Shown in pieces: positions 20,015 through 31,298 of a stretch of 64,000 nucleotides of DNA. Position numbers and translations under genes: made by a program. The stretch spans positions 61,568-125,567 of the forward strand of contig NZ_FOEO01000016.1 of NCBI RefSeq assembly GCF_900110765.1. The letters run 5' to 3'. Every line of letters starts with the position of its first letter. Positions within the stretch are counted from its first letter, which is position 1. Source of the DNA: Pseudomonas sp. NFACC02. Lineage in GTDB: Bacteria; Pseudomonadota; Gammaproteobacteria; Pseudomonadales; Pseudomonadaceae. A model generated the notes under the pieces. It made no database searches. It worked only from the letters and a program-made list of their open reading frames with translations, and was not told the DNA's origin.

Positions 20015-21202
20015 ATGGCAACGGTTGACCGCTGGCTGCTGCCGGATGGCATCGAAGAAGTACTGCCGCCGGAAGCTGCGCGCATAGAAGTGGCGCGTCG
20101 TCAGGTGTTGGATCTGTTTCAGAGCTGGGGCTATGAGTTCGTCGTAACCCCGCACATCGAATACCTGGAATCACTGCTCACGGGCGCTGGCCAGGATCTG
20201 GATCTGCGCACCTTCAAAGTGGTGGACCCGCAATCGGGTCGGCAGATGGGCTTCCGCGCGGACATCACGCCGCAGGTTGCACGCATCGACGCGCATACCT
20301 TGCGCCGCGAAGGCCCGAGCCGCCTGTGCTACGCTGGCAGCGTTCTGCACGCTCAGCCACGCGCACTGTCTTCGTCGCGCAGCCCGATCCAGCTCGGTGC
20401 CGAGTTGTACGGCGATGCCAGCCCAAGCAGCGATGTTGAAGTCATCAGTCTGATGCTGGCTATGCTGAAACTGGCGGATGTGCCTGACGTCCATATGGAT
20501 TTGGGGCATGTCGGCATCTACCGTGGCCTGGCCAGGGCGGCCGGCCTGTCCGGTGAAGTCGAGCAACAACTGTTTGATGCATTGCAGCGCAAGGCCATCG
20601 ACGAAGTCGTTGCCCTGACCGAAAACCTGCCGGCGGACCTGGCAGCCATGTTGCGTGCGTTGGTCGATCTGTGCGGCGGCCGTGAGGTTTTGACCGCTGC
20701 CCGTGATCGTCTGGCCAAGGCGCCAGCACCGGTCATTGATGCGCTGGATGACTTGCTGGAGATCGCCGAGCGGTTGTCAGCGCGTTTCCCTGATCTACCG
20801 CTGTACTTCGACCTCGGTGAGCTGCGCGGCTACCACTACCATACGGGTGTGGTGTTCGCGGTGTTCGTGCCGGGTGTCGGCCAGTCGATCGCCCAAGGTG
20901 GTCGTTACGATGACATCGGTGCTGACTTCGGTCGCGCGCGCCCGGCAACGGGTTTCTCCACCGATTTGAAAACCCTGGTCACGCTGGGGCAGGCGCAGAT
21001 CGAGCTACCGTCTGGCGGTATCTGGATGCCTGACAGCACCGATGCGGCACTCTGGCAGAAAGTCTGCCAGCTGCGCGGCGAAGGTCAGCGCGTGGTTCAG
21101 GCGTTGCCGGGCCAGTCGGTCTCGGCGGCGAAAGAAGCCGACTGCGATCGGCAATTGATTCAGCATGGCGAGCGTTGGCAGGTGATGCCGCTGGCCTCTT
21201 GA
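20015..21202 (+). CDS. hisZ: ATP phosphoribosyltransferase regulatory subunit HisZ
   Basis: HisZ is a histidyl-tRNA-synthetase-like protein without synthetase activity. It binds the short form of HisG and is needed for the first step of histidine biosynthesis. The 395-residue protein has the class II fold motif 1/2 region ([49 protein letters not shown]), then [17 protein letters not shown] and a GGRYDDIG motif. It lacks a C-terminal anticodon-binding domain. It sits 53 bp upstream of purA in the same direction. Location here, away from hisG, is usual in Pseudomonas. Confidence 0.96.
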   Translation: MATVDRWLLPDGIEEVLPPEAARIEVARRQVLDLFQSWGYEFVVTPHIEYLESLLTGAGQDLDLRTFKVVDPQSGRQMGFRADITPQVARIDAHTLRREGPSRLCYAGSVLHAQPRALSSSRSPIQLGAELYGDASPSSDVEVISLMLAMLKLADVPDVHMDLGHVGIYRGLARAAGLSGEVEQQLFDALQRKAIDEVVALTENLPADLAAMLRALVDLCGGREVLTAARDRLAKAPAPVIDALDDLLEIAERLSARFPDLPLYFDLGELRGYHYHTGVVFAVFVPGVGQSIAQGGRYDDIGADFGRARPATGFSTDLKTLVTLGQAQIELPSGGIWMPDSTDAALWQKVCQLRGEGQRVVQALPGQSVSAAKEADCDRQLIQHGERWQVMPLAS

Positions 21203-21240
21203 GTTTTCCAGTCGGCGCAGCCGGCACCCAGTTTGCGTGA

Positions 21241-22548
<1,308 letters not shown>

Positions 22549-22567
22549 TAAGTCGTTGAAATACCTA

Positions 22568-22597
22568 CAAAGGGTCGCTCAGGCGGCCCTTTGTTTT
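22568..22597 (+). terminator. Rho-independent terminator of purA
   Basis: CAAAGGGTCGC-tcag-GCGGCCCTTTG, an 11-bp stem with one T-G pair, followed by TTTT. Confidence 0.85.
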
Positions 22598-22698
22598 GCC
22601 TGACGGACCGTCCTCGCAATCTCGGCACAACACTTGCTGTAAATACCGCCAGAAAAGATGCCATCATTTTAATGGCGTTTGTTGTGGGGGAATCTCCT

Positions 22699-24633
22699 GT
22701 GTCAGCTGTCCTTTCGCTTCTTCGCAGCCGCTTGCTGCGCCCCGTATTCATTGCGCTGGGCATCGCTCTTTTGGTGCAGGTCTTGATGGCGGTCGCCCTT
22801 ACCCGGAGCACCGTGACGGCGTTAGAGGCCGATCTTGCGACACGGCTGGGTGTCGATTCGCAGCACTTGTCAGGCGATCTGGAGCAGGCGGGCCGTGACG
22901 TAACGTCGAGTCTCGACAGCCTTTCCCAGAATACCCGTCAGCGCCTGAGCGCTGGATTGTCTGCCCGCCTCAAGGAGGAGCAGAAGCAGCTTCGTGCCAC
23001 GCTGGAAAAAGACCTCAAGGACTCGGCGACCGATATGGCCGAGCTTCTCGCGGCCGTTGCCCCGCGCGCCATGTGGGATGGCGACACGCCGACGTTGTCC
23101 GAATTCGCGCGTCGTGCGCAGCGCAATCCCAATGTGCTGTTTGTGGTTTACGACGATGCGCAGGGCGAGCATCTGACCCGCTATCTGAACCGTGAAAATG
23201 AATCGATCAAGTCGCTGCTGGCCAAAGGCGAGGGGGATCGGGCGTTGGACAAGGTGCTCAATGCCGCCCAGAAGGACCCTTCGGTCTACTACGTCGAAGC
23301 CTCGATCAGCCCTAACGGTGTCGAGATCGGTAAGGTGCGCATGGGGGTGTCGACCGCCACGGTCGAAGAAAACCTGGCGGCGTTGGACAAGCGGTTCACT
23401 GCGCTGATTGGCAGCGGCGAGCAGCTTGTTTCCGAGAGCCTCGGCGGTGCGGCGGCTGAGAGCTCCGGTGCCTTGCGTTCCCGTTTGCAGGCGGCGCAGG
23501 CAGCCGCATCGGCGATGGCGACCAATACCAGCGCTGCCGTCCAGGACGCTGCGGCCACGCTGCGCTGGAGAATCGGCGTGGGCCTGGCACTGGTCGGTCT
23601 GGGGGTATTGCTGGCGCTGGCGGTGGTGTTGGGTCGCCGTGTCGTCCTGCGGCTGCAATTGCTCAACCGCGCGCTGGATGATCTGGCGGCGGGCGAGGGT
23701 GACTTGACCAAGCGCGTCAAACTCACCAGTAACGACGAGATTGGCGACATGGCGGCGGCAGTGAACCGGTTCGTCGACAAGTTGCAGCCGATCGTTCGTG
23801 AGGCGGGAGACGTTGCACAGCAGACGGGTGTCGAGATCGACGCCATGAGCAAGCGCAATGCCGGTGCCGATGCGGCTGCAGAACTGCAGCGCGACGAGGT
23901 GGCGGCCAGCCTCCAGGCGTTGGCGCAAATGGCGGACGAAGCGCAAGCCGAAAGCCAGGCCATGCAGGCAGCGCTGCAGCAGGTGGTGGATATTCGTCAG
24001 GCCACGGATGAAAACACGCGCACCTCCAATCAGGTCGGTAGCCTGATCGAAGCCCTGGCCGGGCAGGTCGAAACCGGGGCGCAGGTCATCGAGCGCCTCG
24101 CGCAACAGAGCCAGCAGATTGAAGTGGTATTGGAGGTCATTCACGGCATCGCCGAGCAGACCAACCTCCTGGCGCTTAACGCCGCCATTGAGGCTGCCCG
24201 TGCGGGCGAGACGGGTCGCGGTTTTGCGGTGGTTGCCGATGAAGTTCGCGCGCTCGCCAGCAAGACGCAAAGCTCCACGGGAGATATCCAGGAGCACATC
24301 GCCAAGCTGCAGGCGGGCGCGAAGGAGGCTGTCGCGACCATCGGTGTGGCGGGGCGTCAGGCCAAGGAAGGGCTTTCGGTTTTGCGAGACAGCGCGCGCC
24401 TTCAGCAAACGGTGCAGGCATCGGTTGAGCAGGTCCATGCGGCAATTGGGCTGGCGACCCGGGCGGCGGAGCATCAGGCCAAGGGGGCGCAGGCTGTGAG
24501 AGGGCGCGTGGAGGTCATCCATGCCCAGGCAGAAAAGGCCGCCCAGGCAGTGGTTGAAACGACGGCAAGCGGCAAGACGCTGGACAGGCTTGCGGCGCAG
24601 TTGAAGGCGAGTCTGGGGCAGTTCCGGGCTTGA
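22699..24633 (+). CDS. Methyl-accepting chemotaxis protein
   Basis: A 644-residue transmembrane chemoreceptor. TM1 is at about 13-34 ([21 protein letters not shown]). The periplasmic part (about 36-290) is mostly helical, low in aromatic residues, and does not match a Cache motif I recognise. TM2 is at about 291-312, HAMP at about 315-370 ([34 protein letters not shown]), and the signalling tip [19 protein letters not shown] near 486-504 is intact, so it should couple to CheA/CheW. No C-terminal CheR-tethering pentapeptide is seen. GTG 22699, behind GGGGGA, is chosen because the longer frame would begin inside the purA terminator. Ligand unknown. Confidence 0.9.
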   Translation: MSAVLSLLRSRLLRPVFIALGIALLVQVLMAVALTRSTVTALEADLATRLGVDSQHLSGDLEQAGRDVTSSLDSLSQNTRQRLSAGLSARLKEEQKQLRATLEKDLKDSATDMAELLAAVAPRAMWDGDTPTLSEFARRAQRNPNVLFVVYDDAQGEHLTRYLNRENESIKSLLAKGEGDRALDKVLNAAQKDPSVYYVEASISPNGVEIGKVRMGVSTATVEENLAALDKRFTALIGSGEQLVSESLGGAAAESSGALRSRLQAAQAAASAMATNTSAAVQDAAATLRWRIGVGLALVGLGVLLALAVVLGRRVVLRLQLLNRALDDLAAGEGDLTKRVKLTSNDEIGDMAAAVNRFVDKLQPIVREAGDVAQQTGVEIDAMSKRNAGADAAAELQRDEVAASLQALAQMADEAQAESQAMQAALQQVVDIRQATDENTRTSNQVGSLIEALAGQVETGAQVIERLAQQSQQIEVVLEVIHGIAEQTNLLALNAAIEAARAGETGRGFAVVADEVRALASKTQSSTGDIQEHIAKLQAGAKEAVATIGVAGRQAKEGLSVLRDSARLQQTVQASVEQVHAAIGLATRAAEHQAKGAQAVRGRVEVIHAQAEKAAQAVVETTASGKTLDRLAAQLKASLGQFRA

Positions 24634-24654
24634 TGTGTCGTTGAGCGACCCGTT

Positions 24655-24740
24655 GTAGGAGTGAGCTTGCTCGCGATATGCATCGGGCAATACTGCGCTC
24701 ACTGATGTATGGCTATCGCGGGCACGCTCACTCCTATAGG
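24655..24740. repeat. REP doublet (REPIN), GAGCTTGCTCGCGAT type
   Basis: GTAGGAGTGAGCTTGCTCGC at 24655 paired with the inverted GCGGGCACGCTCACTCCTA ending near 24738. The second arm differs in the core (GGGCACGC for GAGCAAGC), so the two arms are no longer exact partners. Confidence 0.8.
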
Positions 24741-24782
24741 TGAGGCGTGCTGGGGCTCGGAGAATTTCAAACCCCCAGAAAG

Positions 24783-24812
24783 CACAAAACCGAGCACTTG
24801 GCTCGGTTTTGT
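24783..24812 (-). terminator. Terminator of downstream tRNA-Leu gene
   Basis: On the minus strand AACCGAGC-caagt-GCTCGGTT runs into a T-stretch, starting about 7 nt after the encoded CCA. The flanking A/T tracts would let it work in both directions. Confidence 0.85.
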
Positions 24813-24818
24813 TTTGTT

Positions 24819-24905
24819 TGGTGCCCAGGAGAAGACTCGAACTTCCACGACCGTAAGGTCACCAGCACCTGAAGCTGGCGTGTCTACCAATTTCACCACC
24901 TGGGC
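24819..24905 (-). tRNA. tRNA-Leu (anticodon CAG), downstream copy
   Basis: An 87-nt class II tRNA including the encoded CCA. The acceptor arms are GCCCAGG and CCTGGGC. The anticodon stem-loop is CCAGC-TTCAGGT-GCTGG, so the anticodon is CAG and reads CUG. The variable arm is long (around ACCTTACGGTC), as in all leucine tRNAs, and the T-loop TTCGAGT is normal. It is transcribed together with, or in parallel to, the second copy about 210 bp upstream. Confidence 0.97.
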
Positions 24906-25079
24906 ATGGCGCTGATTTAATTAGATTTTTCATTTCAATGCAACACAAATTTGCGATTTTGTGAGCGGGCTGAGAAATCTTCGGCAGGAGGCAGACGCAG
25001 CAGGAGTTCGATAGGGAGAAGGAAGTGATCTACGCTCAGATCTGTTTTGTGGATCGATTGGTTTTCAAATCCCGGAAAA

Positions 25080-25110
25080 CACAAAACCGAGCACTTGGCT
25101 CGGTTTCGTT
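25080..25110 (-). terminator. Terminator of upstream tRNA-Leu gene
   Basis: The same hairpin as after the other copy (ACCGAGC / GCTCGGT with loop caagt on the minus strand). This suggests each tRNA ends its own transcript and that the duplication included the terminator. Confidence 0.8.
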
Positions 25111-25114
25111 GAAT

Positions 25115-25201
25115 TGGTGCCCAGAAGAAGACTCGAACTTCCACGACCGTAAGGTCACCAGCACCTGAAGCTGGCGTGTCTACCAATTTCACCATCTGGG
25201 C
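25115..25201 (-). tRNA. tRNA-Leu (anticodon CAG), upstream copy
   Basis: Almost identical to the other copy, with the same CAG anticodon, variable arm and encoded CCA. The only difference I see inside the tRNA is in the seventh acceptor pair: GCCCAGA pairs with TCTGGGC here (A-T) where the other copy has G-C. Both bases changed, so pairing is kept. Confidence 0.97.
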
Positions 25202-25428
25202 AATGCGTTGATTTCATTCGGTTAATTTTTCAAAAAGCCGTTTGATTTCAACTACAACGTGGCGCTGCCGTCGTTGTGGGGCGCATCTTACGGATGAGTT
25301 TGGAGGCTGTAAACCCCCTGTTGAGAAATTTTTTTTGAAATAGCGAAAAGCGACAGCAAACGCTGTCTTCGCGTTTCAATCTGGTATATGCCAAACTAAT
25401 TGCATACAGATAAGGTGAACTGAATCTA

Positions 25429-28056
25429 ATGGCCGATTGGCAGTCCCTCGATCCCGAGGCCGCTCGTGAAGCGGAAAAATATGAAAACCCCATCCCCAGC
25501 CGTGAGCTGATTCTGGCGCATCTCTCCGACCGTGGCTCGCCCGCGGCTCGCGAGGAGTTGGTGGAAGAGTTCGGTCTGACGACCGAAGATCAGATCGAAG
25601 CCCTTCGTCGCCGCTTGCGCGCGATGGAGCGTGATGCGCAGCTGATCTATACCCGTCGTGGCACGTACGCACCTGTGGATAAGCTCGACCTGATCCTGGG
25701 GCGCATCAGCGGCCATCGCGACGGTTTTGGCTTCCTGGTGCCGGACGACGGTTCGGATGACTTGTTCATGAGTCCTGCGCAGATGCGTCTGGTGTTCGAT
25801 GGCGACCGCGCACTGGCGCGTGTTTCCGGCCTGGACCGTCGCGGTCGTCGTGAAGGCGTCATCGTCGAAGTCGTCTCCCGTGCTCATGAATCGGTTGTCG
25901 GTCGCTATTTCGAAGAAAGCGGCATCGGCTTCGTGGTGCCGGACAATCCCAAGATCCAGCAGGAAGTGCTGGTGACACCGGGTCGTAACGCCAACGCGAA
26001 GATTGGCCAGTTCGTCGAGGTGAAGATCACCCACTGGCCAACGCCGCGCTTCCAGCCCCAGGGCGATGTGATCGAAGTCGTCGGCAACTACATGGCGCCG
26101 GGCATGGAGATCGACGTCGCGCTGCGCACTTACGATATCCCTCACGTCTGGCCTGAAGCAGTGCTCAAGGAAGCCGCCAAGCTCAAGCCGGAAGTGGAAG
26201 AGAAAGACAAGGAGCATCGCGTCGACCTGCGCCATCTGCCGTTCGTCACGATCGACGGCGAAGACGCGCGCGACTTTGACGACGCGGTGTATTGCGAGGC
26301 CAAGCCCGGCAAGCTGCGCCTGTTCTCCGGTGGCTGGAAGTTGTACGTGGCCATTGCCGACGTCTCCAGCTACGTGAAGATCGGTTCGGCGCTGGATGCC
26401 GAGTCGCAGGTGCGCGGCAACTCGGTGTATTTCCCTGAGCGTGTCGTGCCGATGCTGCCTGAGCAGTTGTCCAATGGCCTGTGCTCGCTGAACCCGTTGG
26501 TCGACCGTCTGGCGATGGTTTGCGAGATGACCATCTCCAAGACCGGCGAGATGACCGACTACGTGTTCTACGAAGCCGTCATCCACTCTCACGCCCGTTT
26601 GACCTACAACAAGGTCAGCTCGATTCTGGAACATCCGAAATCCGCAGAAGCCAAGCAGCTTCGCGGCGAATACGGTGACGTGGTTCCCCACCTCAAGCAA
26701 CTCTACGCGCTGTACAAGGTGTTGCTGGGGGCGCGTCATGTGCGCGGTGCGATTGATTTCGAAACCCAGGAAACCCGGATCATCTTCGGCTCCGAGCGCA
26801 AGATTGCAGAAATCCGCCCGACGACGCGCAACGATGCTCACAAATTGATCGAAGAGTGCATGCTGGCTGCCAACGTGGCCACCGCCGAATTCCTCAAGAA
26901 GCACGAGATTCCTGCGCTGTATCGCGTTCACGACGGCCCGCCGCCGGAGCGTCTGGAAAAGCTGCGCGCGTTCCTCGGCGAACTTGGCCTGTCTCTGCAC
27001 AAGGGTAAAGACGGCCCGACGCCGAAGGACTATCAGGCGCTGCTGGAAACCATCAAGGACCGTCCGGATTACCACCTGATCCAGACCGTCATGCTGCGTT
27101 CTCTGAGCCAGGCCGTTTACAGCTCCGACAACAACGGGCACTTCGGACTGAATTACGAGGCGTATACGCACTTCACCTCGCCGATTCGCCGCTACCCGGA
27201 TTTGCTGACCCATCGCGCCATTCGTAGCGTGATCCGCTCCAAGCAGGAAACGCCGCACGTTCGCCGGGCTGGCGCTGCGTCGATTCCGAAGGCGCGTATT
27301 TATCCGTACGACGAGGCCGTGCTGGAACAGTTGGGCGAACAGTGTTCGATGAGCGAGCGCCGTGCCGACGAGGCCACTCGCGATGTGACGAACTGGCTCA
27401 AGTGCGAATTCATGAAAGACCGCGTGGGCGAGTCGTTCCCTGGCGTGATTACGGCCGTGACCGGTTTTGGCCTGTTCGTCGAGCTGACGGATATTTACGT
27501 CGAAGGTCTGGTTCACGTCACCGCGCTGCCGGGCGATTACTATCACTTCGATCCGGTTCATCACCGGTTGGCAGGTGAACGTACCGGGCGCAGTTTCCGT
27601 CTGGGCGACACGGTGGAAGTGCGGGTCATGCGCGTCGATCTGGACGAGCGCAAGATTGACTTCGAAATGTCTGAAAAAACCACCAGCGCGCCGATTGGCC
27701 GCAAGCGCCGGGCCGCCGAGCCTGCTCCGGTGGAAAAAGAGAAAGAGAAGGAAAAAGCGTCGACTGCACGCCCAAGCCGTCGCAGTGCGTCGAAAGAGCC
27801 TGTCGTCGAGGCGTATCGCCCAAGCGACGCGGCCGCCAAAAACGCTGAAGTCCGCAAAAGCCGCGAGATGAAGAAAGCCTTGTTGGCGGAAGCGAAGGGC
27901 GGTAGCAAGGCGACGTCGGGAAAGTCGGCCAGGAGTGATTCGGCGCCTGCAACGGCTTCCGGGAAACCGAGCAAACACCGTAAGGGCCCGTCTAAGTCGG
28001 GCTCGGCTCCAGCTGCGAAGAGCGGCGGGGTGCGTAAACCTAAGGCGAAGTCATGA
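25429..28056 (+). CDS. rnr: Ribonuclease R
   Basis: The 875-residue processive 3'-5' exoribonuclease degrades structured RNA and helps in rRNA quality control and cold or stress adaptation. Parts in order: N-terminal helix-turn-helix-like region (about 20-75), cold-shock domains (about 80-240), catalytic RNB domain with DGEDARDFDDAVY (the metal-binding aspartates, about 279-291), S1 domain (about 660-745; GVITAVTGFGLFVELTDIYVEGLVHV), and a long Lys/Ala/Ser/Pro-rich basic tail (about 755-875) as in E. coli RNase R. Its last four bases overlap the rlmB start (ATGA). Confidence 0.97.
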   Translation: MADWQSLDPEAAREAEKYENPIPSRELILAHLSDRGSPAAREELVEEFGLTTEDQIEALRRRLRAMERDAQLIYTRRGTYAPVDKLDLILGRISGHRDGFGFLVPDDGSDDLFMSPAQMRLVFDGDRALARVSGLDRRGRREGVIVEVVSRAHESVVGRYFEESGIGFVVPDNPKIQQEVLVTPGRNANAKIGQFVEVKITHWPTPRFQPQGDVIEVVGNYMAPGMEIDVALRTYDIPHVWPEAVLKEAAKLKPEVEEKDKEHRVDLRHLPFVTIDGEDARDFDDAVYCEAKPGKLRLFSGGWKLYVAIADVSSYVKIGSALDAESQVRGNSVYFPERVVPMLPEQLSNGLCSLNPLVDRLAMVCEMTISKTGEMTDYVFYEAVIHSHARLTYNKVSSILEHPKSAEAKQLRGEYGDVVPHLKQLYALYKVLLGARHVRGAIDFETQETRIIFGSERKIAEIRPTTRNDAHKLIEECMLAANVATAEFLKKHEIPALYRVHDGPPPERLEKLRAFLGELGLSLHKGKDGPTPKDYQALLETIKDRPDYHLIQTVMLRSLSQAVYSSDNNGHFGLNYEAYTHFTSPIRRYPDLLTHRAIRSVIRSKQETPHVRRAGAASIPKARIYPYDEAVLEQLGEQCSMSERRADEATRDVTNWLKCEFMKDRVGESFPGVITAVTGFGLFVELTDIYVEGLVHVTALPGDYYHFDPVHHRLAGERTGRSFRLGDTVEVRVMRVDLDERKIDFEMSEKTTSAPIGRKRRAAEPAPVEKEKEKEKASTARPSRRSASKEPVVEAYRPSDAAAKNAEVRKSREMKKALLAEAKGGSKATSGKSARSDSAPATASGKPSKHRKGPSKSGSAPAAKSGGVRKPKAKS

Positions 28057-28814
28057 GTTCGTTGGAAAAAATCTACGGCGTTCACGCCGTAGAGGCGTTG
28101 TTGCGGCACCACCCGAAACGGGTCAAGCAGATCTGGCTGGCGGAAGGGCGTAGCGATCCGCGCGTTCAGGTGCTGATCGACCTGGCTGCGCAGAATCGCG
28201 TATCGGTCGGTCAGGCCGAGCGTCGTGAAATGGATGCCTGGGTTGAGGGCGTGCATCAAGGCGTGGTGGCGGATGTCAGCCCGAGTCAGGTCTGGGGCGA
28301 AGCGATGCTCGACGAGTTGCTCGACCGCACCGAAGGCGCACCTTTGATTCTGGTGCTCGACGGCGTGACGGATCCGCATAACCTCGGCGCTTGCCTGCGC
28401 ACCGCCGATGCTGCGGGTGCGCTGGCGGTGATCGTACCCAAGGATAAATCCGCGACGCTTACCCCGACCGTTCGGAAGGTGGCGTGCGGCGCTGCCGAAG
28501 TGATCCCGCTGGTAGCGGTGACCAACCTTGCACGCACGCTGGAAAAACTCCAGCAGCGTGGCCTGTGGGTGGTGGGCACTGCTGGAGAGGCGGAGCAAGA
28601 GTTGTATCAGCAGGATTTGACCGGGCCGACCATCATGATCATGGGGGCGGAAGGCAAAGGCATGCGTCGCCTGACCCGTGAACATTGCGATTACCTGGTC
28701 CGCCTGCCGATGGCGGGTAGCGTCAGTAGTCTCAACGTTTCGGTGGCGACAGGTGTGTGCCTGTTCGAAGCGATGCGCCAGCGCAGTGTGAAAGCAGCCG
28801 CTTCGCGAAAGTAG
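28053..28814 (+). CDS. rlmB: 23S rRNA (guanosine-2'-O-)-methyltransferase RlmB
   Basis: RlmB methylates the 2'-OH of G2251 in the peptidyl-transferase P loop of 23S rRNA. The 253-residue SpoU-family protein has an L30e-like N-terminal RNA-binding domain (about 1-90; GVHAVEALLRHHPKRVKQIWL) and the knotted catalytic domain with motif 1 DGVTDPHNLGACLRTADAAG, motif 2 IMGAEGKGMRRL and motif 3 LPMAGSVSSLNVSVATGV. It is coupled to rnr by an ATGA overlap, as in E. coli and other gamma-proteobacteria. Confidence 0.97.
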   Translation: MSSLEKIYGVHAVEALLRHHPKRVKQIWLAEGRSDPRVQVLIDLAAQNRVSVGQAERREMDAWVEGVHQGVVADVSPSQVWGEAMLDELLDRTEGAPLILVLDGVTDPHNLGACLRTADAAGALAVIVPKDKSATLTPTVRKVACGAAEVIPLVAVTNLARTLEKLQQRGLWVVGTAGEAEQELYQQDLTGPTIMIMGAEGKGMRRLTREHCDYLVRLPMAGSVSSLNVSVATGVCLFEAMRQRSVKAAASRK

Positions 28815-28820
28815 GAGCCT

Positions 28821-28886
28821 CAAGCGACAAGCGACAAGCTGAAACCGTCCGCGATCGGCTTGTCGCTTGCCGCTTACAGCTTGACG
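28821..28886. repeat. Long hairpin-forming intergenic repeat after rlmB
   Basis: AAGCGACAAGCGACAAGC (28822-28839) and GCTTGTCGCTTGCCGCTT (28858-28875) form an 18-bp stem with one mismatch. The arms are themselves built of short AAGCGAC tandem units. It may end rnr-rlmB transcription or shield the 3' end; there is no T-run. Confidence 0.75.
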
Positions 28887-28915
28887 CTGCCTTGCTCAAA
28901 TAATCACCAATTTCC

Positions 28916-28944
28916 TTGCGCCGTCTCTGGCCCTTCTCTACAAT
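28916..28944 (+). promoter_or_regulatory. Sigma-70 promoter of the rpsF operon
   Basis: TTGCGC, a 17-nt spacer, then TACAAT, ending 117 nt before rpsF. The spacing is ideal and each box is close to consensus. Confidence 0.7.
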
Positions 28945-29061
28945 TGCGCCCCTTGCTGTCATGGCAGGCGCTCATGTGCCTGTCCTGTGCAAGCTAAACC
29001 AGTGTTATTCACTCCTTGTCTGACCGTTTTGGCGGCAGGCTACAACCCGTAAGGAGCATTC

Positions 29062-29484
29062 ATGCGTCATTACGAAATCATCTTTCTGGTTCACCCGGAC
29101 CAGAGCGAGCAAGTCGGCGGCATGGTTGAGCGTTACACCAAGCTGATCGAAGAAGACGGCGGCAAGATCCACCGTCTGGAAGATTGGGGCCGTCGTCAAC
29201 TGGCCTACGCAATCAACAATGTTCACAAGGCTCACTACGTGATGCTGAACGTTGAGTGCACCGGCAAGGCCCTGGCCGAGCTGGAAGACAACTTCCGTTA
29301 CAACGATGCCGTGATCCGTAACCTTGTCATCCGTCGCGACGAAGCCGTTACCGGCCAGTCCGAAATGCTCAAGGCTGAAGAGAACCGCAGTGAGCGCCGT
29401 GAGCGTCGCGACCGTCCTGAGCACTCCGACGCCGAAGGCGTTGACAGTGATGACAGCGACAACAGCGATAACGCTGACGAGTAA
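29062..29484 (+). CDS. rpsF: 30S ribosomal protein S6
   Basis: S6 binds 16S rRNA together with S18 in the central domain of the 30S subunit. The 140-residue protein begins [18 protein letters not shown] and has the usual ferredoxin-like fold up to about residue 100. After it comes a hydrophilic tail rich in Arg/Glu, then Asp/Ser/Asn (about 108-140). S6 tails are the known target of the glutamate ligase RimK. This tail ends ADE rather than the Glu-Glu of E. coli. First gene of the operon rpsF-rpsR-membrane protein-rplI. Confidence 0.98.
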   Translation: MRHYEIIFLVHPDQSEQVGGMVERYTKLIEEDGGKIHRLEDWGRRQLAYAINNVHKAHYVMLNVECTGKALAELEDNFRYNDAVIRNLVIRRDEAVTGQSEMLKAEENRSERRERRDRPEHSDAEGVDSDDSDNSDNADE

Positions 29485-29512
29485 TCCACGGACCTTTTGA
29501 GGAGCCTATTAC

Positions 29513-29743
29513 ATGGCACGTTTCTTCCGTCGTCGTAAATTCTGCCGCTTCACAGCTGAAAATGTGAAGGAGATCGATTACAAGGATCTCAACACCCTGA
29601 AAGCCTACGTATCCGAAACCGGCAAGATCGTTCCTAGCCGCATTACCGGTACCAAAGCTCGTTATCAGCGTCAGCTGGCTACCGCTATCAAGCGCGCCCG
29701 CTTCCTGGCCCTGCTGGCCTACACCGACAGCCACGGCCGCTGA
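29513..29743 (+). CDS. rpsR: 30S ribosomal protein S18
   Basis: The 76-residue S18 partners S6 on the platform of the 30S subunit. The basic N-terminus [13 protein letters not shown] and the motif [37 protein letters not shown] are those of the family. It follows rpsF by 28 nt with GAGGAG before the start. Confidence 0.98.
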   Translation: MARFFRRRKFCRFTAENVKEIDYKDLNTLKAYVSETGKIVPSRITGTKARYQRQLATAIKRARFLALLAYTDSHGR

Positions 29744-29785
29744 GACCAGGTTCAGTCGACAAAAACGCAGTAAGGGATAAATCGC

Positions 29786-30682
29786 ATGCGCGCCATGGCT
29801 GAATTCATCATGCGCGGCCGCGTGCAGGCCACTCTCGTAGTGGTGGGATGTGCGGCGTTGCCGCTGTTGTTCTGGTTGAGTGCTGCCGCAGGGTGCCTTG
29901 TGCTCCTGCGACGCGGGTTGAGCGACGCTTCGAGCGTACTCGCCTGGGCTCTGCTGCCGGCTTTGGTCTGGTGGTATTTCGGTGATCCTCGCACGCTGAT
30001 GGTGTTGCTGGGGTCATGGGGGTTGGCGGCTTTGTTGCGTGCCAGCGAGTCCTGGGTCCGCGTGCTGCTGGTCAGCGTAGCGGCTGGATTGTTGTATTCG
30101 GTGATTCTGGGGGCGGTTTTCCGCGAGCCCATCGAAGCCATGGCGGGGGAGTTGCAGAAACTCCTTCCACACGTCTTCGGTGATGTCTACCAACAGATGT
30201 CGGTAGAAGAGCGAGCGCGTCTGGGAGCATTGATTACGCCGGTCCTCAACGGCCTGATCGCAGCGGTGTTGCAGATCGTCAGCGTGGTCTGCCTGATTCT
30301 TGGGCGGTACTGGCAGGCGCTCTTGTATAACCCGGGTGGTTTCGGGCGCGAATTTCGCAGCTTGAGACTCCCGCGGGCACCGATGCTGGTGCTGCTGGTG
30401 TGCATGTTGGTTGCGCCGAATTTCGGTCCGCAACTGGCGATGTTGACACCGTTGTGCAGCGTACCGCTCATGTTCGCGGGGCTGGCCTTGATTCACGGTC
30501 TGGTGGCTGCAAAGCGCCTGACACGGTTCTGGCTGGTGGGGTTGTACGTCACGTTGTTGCTGTTCATGCAGCTGATTTATCCGTTGCTGGTGGTGTTTGC
30601 CATTGTCGACAGCCTGATTGATTTTCGCGGCCGTCTGGCGTCGAAAGATGCCGATAACGGTTCTGCGAACGGTGAAGGTTAA
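29786..30682 (+). CDS. DUF2232-like polytopic membrane protein
   Basis: A 298-residue inner-membrane protein with about eight hydrophobic helices, for example [59 protein letters not shown] and [29 protein letters not shown]. The pattern resembles the DUF2232/YybS group. Function is unknown. It lies inside the ribosomal operon between rpsR (42 nt upstream) and rplI (20 nt downstream) and must share its transcript. The same position is occupied by a membrane protein in P. aeruginosa (PA4933), so the location is conserved and not an insertion here. Confidence 0.8.
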   Translation: MRAMAEFIMRGRVQATLVVVGCAALPLLFWLSAAAGCLVLLRRGLSDASSVLAWALLPALVWWYFGDPRTLMVLLGSWGLAALLRASESWVRVLLVSVAAGLLYSVILGAVFREPIEAMAGELQKLLPHVFGDVYQQMSVEERARLGALITPVLNGLIAAVLQIVSVVCLILGRYWQALLYNPGGFGREFRSLRLPRAPMLVLLVCMLVAPNFGPQLAMLTPLCSVPLMFAGLALIHGLVAAKRLTRFWLVGLYVTLLLFMQLIYPLLVVFAIVDSLIDFRGRLASKDADNGSANGEG

Positions 30683-30702
30683 AGTTAAGAGGTTATTACC
30701 AA

Positions 30703-31149
30703 ATGGAACTCATCCTGCTGGAAAAAATCGCCAACCTGGGCAACCTGGGCGACAAAGTAAACGTTAAGGCTGGTTACGGCCGTAACTACCTGCTGCCTTT
30801 CGGCAAAGCCACCGCTGCAACCGCTGCCAACCTGGCTGCGTTTGAAGAGCGTCGCGCCGAGCTGGAAAAAGCCGCTGCCGAGAAGAAAGCTTCTGCTGAA
30901 ACTCGTGCTGCTCAACTGGCTGAGCTGGAAGTGACTATCACTGCCACCGCTGGTGACGAAGGCAAGCTGTTTGGTTCGATCGGTACTCACGACATCGCTG
31001 ACGCACTGACCGCCTCTGGCGTTGAAGTGGCCAAAGCTGAAGTTCGTCTGCCGAACGGCACCATCCGTAACGTTGGCGAATACGACGTTGCCGTGCACTT
31101 GCACAGCGACGTTGAAGCTACCGTTCGCGTAGTTGTGGTGGCTGCTTAA
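30703..31149 (+). CDS. rplI: 50S ribosomal protein L9
   Basis: The 148-residue L9 binds domain V of 23S rRNA and stretches out from the ribosome, helping to hold reading frame. The N-terminal RNA-binding domain [32 protein letters not shown], the long connecting helix rich in Glu/Lys/Ala (about 42-75) and the C-terminal domain (about 78-148) are all present. Last gene of the rpsF operon. Confidence 0.98.
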   Translation: MELILLEKIANLGNLGDKVNVKAGYGRNYLLPFGKATAATAANLAAFEERRAELEKAAAEKKASAETRAAQLAELEVTITATAGDEGKLFGSIGTHDIADALTASGVEVAKAEVRLPNGTIRNVGEYDVAVHLHSDVEATVRVVVVAA

Positions 31150-31217
31150 GCTGCTCGATTCCGGCGTTTCGGCGCTGGAGTCCGACCGATTGACGATTCG
31201 CTCGTCGGTGGGTCAGC

Positions 31218-31257
31218 AAGGGGCGCGTTCCTGTTTATCAGGTCGTGCCCTTTGTCA
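31218..31257 (+). terminator. Candidate terminator between rplI and dnaB
   Basis: AAGGGGCGCG ... CGTGCCCTTTGTC forms an imperfect stem around a loop containing a second small inverted repeat (CCTG ... CAGG). The T-run is short and interrupted, so partial read-through into dnaB is likely. Confidence 0.45.
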
Positions 31258-31298
31258 TTTCTGAGTATCCTGTTTCAAACCCCTTATTCCGTGTGGCC

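Noticed and set aside
19768..20028. 86-residue frame between hflC and hisZ
   Set aside because: It runs through the terminator hairpin and overlaps the hisZ start; composition is not protein-like.
22870..24702. 610-residue minus-strand frame across the chemoreceptor gene
   Set aside because: Antisense shadow; the plus strand has a complete MCP with HAMP and signalling tip.
25426..27978. 850-residue minus-strand frame across rnr
   Set aside because: Antisense shadow of RNase R caused by GC-rich codon use.
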